Part shown: piece by piece, positions 61,121 through 64,000 of the stretch
Position numbering within the stretch: the first letter of the stretch is position 1
Layout of the letters: every line of letters starts with the position of its first letter
Source of the DNA: Cyclobacteriaceae bacterium
GTDB lineage: Bacteria > Bacteroidota > Bacteroidia > Cytophagales > Cyclobacteriaceae
NCBI GenBank assembly: GCA_016787645.1
Contig: JAEUUF010000002.1
Span: 372,001 to 436,000, forward strand
DNA length: 64,000 bases
Direction of reading: 5' to 3'
Translations under genes and position numbers: made by a program
Notes under the pieces: model-generated
Database searches by the model: none
Told to the model about the DNA's origin: nothing
The model's input: the letters and a program-made list of their open reading frames with translations, nothing else

Positions 61121-61196
61121 GTAGCGAAGCGGGGTGTTCCCACGACAGGCGGTTGGCGATTGGCTGCTGGCTGAAGGCTGTTGGCTGAAGGCTTTT
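61121..61196 (+). repeat. heptamer composite repeat after the crystallin-like gene
   Basis: Head GTAGCGAAGCGGGGTG, then TTCCCACGACA, then GGCGGTT, GGCGATT, GGCTGCT, GGCTGAA, GGCTGTT, GGCTGAA, GGCTTTT (61148-61196), seven units in phase. The head is almost identical to the one at 58713. Confidence 0.87.
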
Positions 61197-61234
61197 GGCC
61201 AATGTATATCTACACTTCGATAATCAACGTCCGT

Positions 61235-61283
61235 TTACAGACCACTGATTACTACTTACCGATCACTGGTCACCGTTCACCGA
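61235..61283 (-). repeat. heptamer array, NCRGTGA family (7 units), after the methyltransferase gene
   Basis: Read on the minus strand from 61283: TCGGTGA, ACGGTGA, CCAGTGA, TCGGTAA, GTAGTAA, TCAGTGG, TCTGTAA. It begins 4 bases after the methyltransferase TAG (61288-61290), in the sense direction of that gene. Confidence 0.85.
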
Positions 61284-61287
61284 CTCC

Positions 61288-62100
61288 CTACTTTATACCC
61301 GACACAAAATAAGCAGCGAGTTCACACTTCACGGGATGATTGGAGAAGCGGGCGATGATTTCGGTTTCCAGGTTCTGGGCTATCGACTCAAAGGCCTGGG
61401 GGTTGCGATCTTTTACTTCTTGGCCCAGGGCATGGGAGGTAAACAATCCTTTCACCAGGCTTTCGGCCGTGTCCGCCACACCGGGGAGTACTATACGCTC
61501 GACATGTACATTCCTGAAATTTGACCTGGTCATTAATTCGGTGAGCAAACCAGGGTCGTGCATCGAGTAGGGGACCTTGAACCGGGTGGTGTCTTCGCCT
61601 TTGAAGAACGGGATCAGGAGTTCATCGTAGAACAGCTTGAAGATGTCCACTCGTGTGGTATCCTCCCAGGTGCTGAATAAAAAAGTTCCACCGGGTTTGA
61701 GCACGCGGTACGCTTCGTTGGTGGCTTTCTGCTTGTCGGGCGGAAACATCATCCCGAACTGGCAGACGGCTACATCAAAATTATTCTCAGGAAAAGGGAG
61801 GTTCTGCATATCAGCCACGCTGAACTCGACCGCATCGGAAGAGGTGAACTTGGTCTTGGCGATCACCAGCATGTCGGGGCTCAGGTCTGTGGCGGTCAGC
61901 TTGACGGAGGACGGTAGCTGTTGGCGCAGGTGACGTGTTACCCGGCCCGTACCACTCGCGATTTCCAGCACAGCAGTTGTTCCTTCTTTGGGAACACGAC
62001 TCGCCATTTCCTTCCCATACGGCTCAAACAAAAAAGGCCCCAGGTATCGATCATAATAAGCCGGACGAGCACCGGTGAATTTGAATACTTCTCCTGCCAT
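61288..62100 (-). CDS. class I SAM-dependent methyltransferase (Methyltransf_11/25 type)
   Basis: A 270-residue enzyme: motif I AVLEIASGTGRVTRHL near 46, Asp of TATDLSPDML near 75, NNFDVAVCQFGMMF near 108 and LKPGGTFLFSTW near 135; a C-terminal alpha-helical part follows. The N-terminal start FKFTGARPAYYDRYLGPFLF is shared by a common Bacteroidota methyltransferase group. Substrate unknown. It is directly followed by the GTGA array. Confidence 0.85.
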   Translation of the reverse strand: MAGEVFKFTGARPAYYDRYLGPFLFEPYGKEMASRVPKEGTTAVLEIASGTGRVTRHLRQQLPSSVKLTATDLSPDMLVIAKTKFTSSDAVEFSVADMQNLPFPENNFDVAVCQFGMMFPPDKQKATNEAYRVLKPGGTFLFSTWEDTTRVDIFKLFYDELLIPFFKGEDTTRFKVPYSMHDPGLLTELMTRSNFRNVHVERIVLPGVADTAESLVKGLFTSHALGQEVKDRNPQAFESIAQNLETEIIARFSNHPVKCELAAYFVSGIK

Positions 62101-62154
62101 AGTCTTCTTGTTTAAACTTTACTTGTAGTCTATCCTTGGCTCGGTGTAACCAGA

Positions 62155-62282
62155 GCGGAGTGTCTAGTGCCTAGCGGAGAGCGGCGGTAACCACCGCGAA
62201 GGCACGAAGTCGCAAAGTTCGCAATAAACACCGTTCACTGTTTACCGTTCACCGTTCACCGTTTTACTGTTCACCGCTCCCC
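62155..62282. repeat. octamer-type repeat (62162-62228) plus NCRGTGA array (62230-62279)
   Basis: The octamer-type core CTAGTGCCTAGCGGAGAG continues with GGCGGTAACCACC and period-8 units such as CCGCGAAG, GCACGAAG, TCGCAAAG. The heptamers that follow, read on the minus strand, are ACAGTAA, ACGGTGA, ACGGTGA, ACGGTAA, ACAGTGA and similar, running into the 3' end of the LLM gene. Its stop TAA (62244-62242) and the residues VNSKTVNGER are inside this array. Confidence 0.85.
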
Positions 62283-63294
62283 TCACCGCTGGTGCAATCT
62301 TATTTCCAAAAATCTCAATCGACTTCATCAGCATCTCATGCGACGGTCCACCAACGTCCATGTGGGCGGAGAAACGGGAGAGACCGAATAGTTCGTGCAT
62401 CTGTAAGATTTTTTCTACGGCCTCGTTGGCATCACCGAACAGGTACGCGCCATTCTTGCCGCGGCCCTGGTCGTACTGACCGCGAGAGAAGGGAGGCCAT
62501 CCTCGGCTGGCGCCCACGCGGTTCATCTGGGCTGAGTAGACCGGGTAGTAGGCATCGGCGGTCTGCTTGCTGTCTTCGCCGAATAGGCTGTGCATGTGGA
62601 CGCCCACCTGCAGCTTATTCATATCGTGACCGAAGTGCTCGTACAACTCTTTGTAATAATCGAACAGCGGCTTGAACTGCGCCGGGTTACCGCCGATGAT
62701 GGCGAACATGACCGGCAGTCCCACTTTGGCCGCACGCACCACCGACTCCGGCGTGCCGCCCACCGCCACCCAGATGTTCAGGTGGTTGTTCACCGCCCGG
62801 GGCAGCACCACCTGGTCCTTCAGCGCGGCACGGAACTTTCCTTTCCAGGTGACACGGTCTTGCTGGTTGATTTGTAATAGCAGTTCGAGTTTCTCCTCGA
62901 ACAGTTCGTTGTAGTGATCGAGGTCATAGCCGTACAACGGGAACGACTCGATGAAGCTTCCGCGGCCGGCCATCAGTTCGGCGCGGCCGTTGCTGAGCTG
63001 GTCGACGGTGGCGAAGGCCTGGTAGATGCGCACCGGGTCGGAAGAACTGAGCACGGTGACGGCGCTACCCAGTTTGATTCTTTTCGTTACGGTAGCCGCC
63101 GCGGCCAGCACCACTTCGGGCACGGAGACGGCATAGTCGGGACGGTGGTGTTCGCCGATGCCGAAGAAGTCGATGCCGACTTCATCCATGAGTTTGATTT
63201 CTTCGATCAATTCGCGGAGGCGATCCCCGGCGGGCAGCGGTTTGCCGCGCGGGTCGTAGTGGTTGTCGCCAAACATGCCGATGCCTAGATCCAT
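62242..63294 (-). CDS. LLM-class flavin-dependent oxidoreductase
   Basis: A 350-residue luciferase-like monooxygenase fold: start MDLGIGMFGDNHYDPRG, the flavin-binding VGIDFFGIGEHHRPDYAVS near 39-57, SSSDPVRIYQAFATVDQLSNGRAELMAGRGSF near 83-114 and HEMLMKSIEIFGNKI near the end. It probably uses F420 or FMN; substrate unknown. The last ten residues (VNSKTVNGER) are coded by a heptamer array, so the original C-terminus has been replaced or extended. Confidence 0.88.
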   Translation of the reverse strand: MDLGIGMFGDNHYDPRGKPLPAGDRLRELIEEIKLMDEVGIDFFGIGEHHRPDYAVSVPEVVLAAAATVTKRIKLGSAVTVLSSSDPVRIYQAFATVDQLSNGRAELMAGRGSFIESFPLYGYDLDHYNELFEEKLELLLQINQQDRVTWKGKFRAALKDQVVLPRAVNNHLNIWVAVGGTPESVVRAAKVGLPVMFAIIGGNPAQFKPLFDYYKELYEHFGHDMNKLQVGVHMHSLFGEDSKQTADAYYPVYSAQMNRVGASRGWPPFSRGQYDQGRGKNGAYLFGDANEAVEKILQMHELFGLSRFSAHMDVGGPSHEMLMKSIEIFGNKIAPAVRGAVNSKTVNGER

Positions 63295-63672
63295 GGGAGT
63301 GAGGAAAGGGTCAAAGTTCTACTTTTGGATTGATTACACAACGGGGTGAGCTATGAGTGCCTGGCGGAACGGGGGGTTTTTACCGCAGAGGCGCAGAGAC
63401 GCAGAGACTGTGCTTATCAATCTCGGTGCCTGAGGTACTCGAAGGCACCGAGTGGAGTGCCTGTGTATGTCGCTGGCTTCGGGAGCCTCAGCCAGCAGGA
63501 GACTGCGAAATTCTTATTGTGTTCTTCAATCTCGGTGCCTGAGGTACGCGAAGGCACCGAGCGCCAGCCCCATTTTCTGAAGGAATGCGCCTATTCTCTT
63601 CCTAAATTGTTCTCCCCGGATTGCTCTGACCCGCAAATATTGGTAGGTTCACAATCCCCAAATCCATTGCCT
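63295..63672. repeat. repeat-rich intergenic region before the tricorn-like gene
   Basis: 378 bases without a gene. 63383-63410: period-8 units CGCAGAGG, CGCAGAGA, CGCAGAGA. 63417-63454 and 63526-63563: two near-identical palindromes, CTCGGTGCCTGAGGTACTCG plus AAGGCACCGAG (second copy has GCG for CTCG), with 9-bp stems. Between them a third inverted repeat, GCTGGCT / AGCCAGC, with TCGGGAGCCTC as loop. After 63564 nothing is seen until the ATG at 63673, apart from CCGCAAATATTGG, a weak -7 candidate. Confidence 0.85.
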
Positions 63673-64000
63673 ATGAAAAACATGTTCACTATCGCTCTCG
63701 TGGTCATCCCTCAACTTCTTTTTGCCATCGATCCGACGGATACGCGGATGATGACGAGCCCGGCCATCAGCGCCACGCAGATCGCCTTCATCTATGCCGA
63801 TGACCTGTGGACGGCAAATGCCGATGGCTCCAACGTGAGACGACTCACGGTAGATGAGGGCATCGAGACGAATCCCTATTTTTCGCCCGACGGAAAATGG
63901 ATTGCTTTCAACGCACAGTATGACGGGAACACGGATGTGTTCATTATTCCTTCCTCCGGTGGTGTGCCCACACGCCTGACCTGGCATCCTGGTTCGGATG
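63673..64000 (+). CDS. tricorn-like protease or S41-family PD40 protein (partial, 5' end)
   Basis: The first 109 codons of a gene that runs off the window. It starts with a signal peptide (MKNMFTIALVVIPQLLFAID), then a PD40/TolB-like blade: ATQIAFIYADDLWTANADG, RRLTVDEGIETNPYFSPDGKWIAFNAQYDGNTDVF. SPDGKWIAF and DVFIIPSSGG are the typical beta-propeller phrases of tricorn protease homologs with a C-terminal PDZ and S41 peptidase domain. The enzyme part is outside the window, so the exact class is uncertain. Confidence 0.8.
   Translation, partial: MKNMFTIALVVIPQLLFAIDPTDTRMMTSPAISATQIAFIYADDLWTANADGSNVRRLTVDEGIETNPYFSPDGKWIAFNAQYDGNTDVFIIPSSGGVPTRLTWHPGSD

Noticed and set aside
1-64000. tRNA or rRNA genes
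   Set aside because: No cloverleaf with a T-loop consensus and no rRNA-like conserved stretch was found by eye; a covariance-model scan would be needed to exclude a tRNA.

Overview
The window looks like a chromosome segment of a Bacteroidota bacterium, most likely from the Cytophagales. The evidence is a type IX secretion C-terminal sorting domain (6987-7691), the block bamD - rpoZ - coaBC - DUF4835 - recN, an OstA-like protein, DUF5916, DUF4476, FtsX-type giant permeases, a Tat-exported PLP enzyme, and several -7 boxes of the Bacteroidota form TAnnTTTG close to start codons. About 55 protein genes are supported. I found no rRNA, tRNA, CRISPR array, phage, transposase or intact insertion sequence.

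Layout. 1-9.3 kb is mostly minus-strand housekeeping: an SLC13 transporter, a small RRM RNA-binding protein, then the operon bamD-rpoZ-coaBC-DUF4835-recN, a T9SS-sorted protein and an OstA-like protein that is divergent from tilS. 9.4-19.2 kb holds tilS, mdh, a methyltransferase, an ECF sigma / anti-sigma / secreted-protein cassette, purB and a DUF5916 protein. 19.2-33.4 kb holds a PaaE-like ferredoxin reductase, an FkbM methyltransferase, a serine hydrolase, an AraC regulator next to a membrane protein, an M3 oligoendopeptidase, a YfhO membrane protein and an FtsX-type permease. 33.6-37.4 kb is a galactokinase - Na+/solute symporter - WYL regulator cluster. 37.5-45.1 kb holds a Tat-exported aminotransferase-fold protein, small enzymes, a TPR-HD coupled pair and an OmpA-like protein. 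45.5-50 kb holds an ABC ATPase, a TolC-like protein and ribosomal protein S1. 50.5-64 kb holds an ABC-F ATPase, an alpha-L-fucosidase, several secreted proteins, a VWA protein, a six-domain beta/gamma-crystallin protein with DUF4476, a methyltransferase, an LLM oxidoreductase and the start of a tricorn-like protease.

The most striking feature is a set of dispersed intergenic repeats built on 7-bp tandem units. They start abruptly at 37.4 kb and are dense from 45 to 62.3 kb. Three unit families recur: (i) NCRGTGA arrays, which occur at the 3' ends of five genes, always in the sense direction, so each unit supplies a TGA or TAA and the coprime period gives stops in all three frames; (ii) AGTACCC / GGGTACT arrays; (iii) AGCCNNN and GGCNNTT arrays that flank a conserved core of about 41 bp. 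In at least three genes (WYL regulator, VWA protein, LLM oxidoreductase) the array supplies the stop codon and the last residues. A second, unrelated small palindromic repeat (CCTGAG-N5-CGAAGG) occurs as an intergenic pair near 63.5 kb and once in frame inside the serine hydrolase gene. Together these look like a population of non-autonomous repeat elements. No mobilising enzyme is visible in the window.
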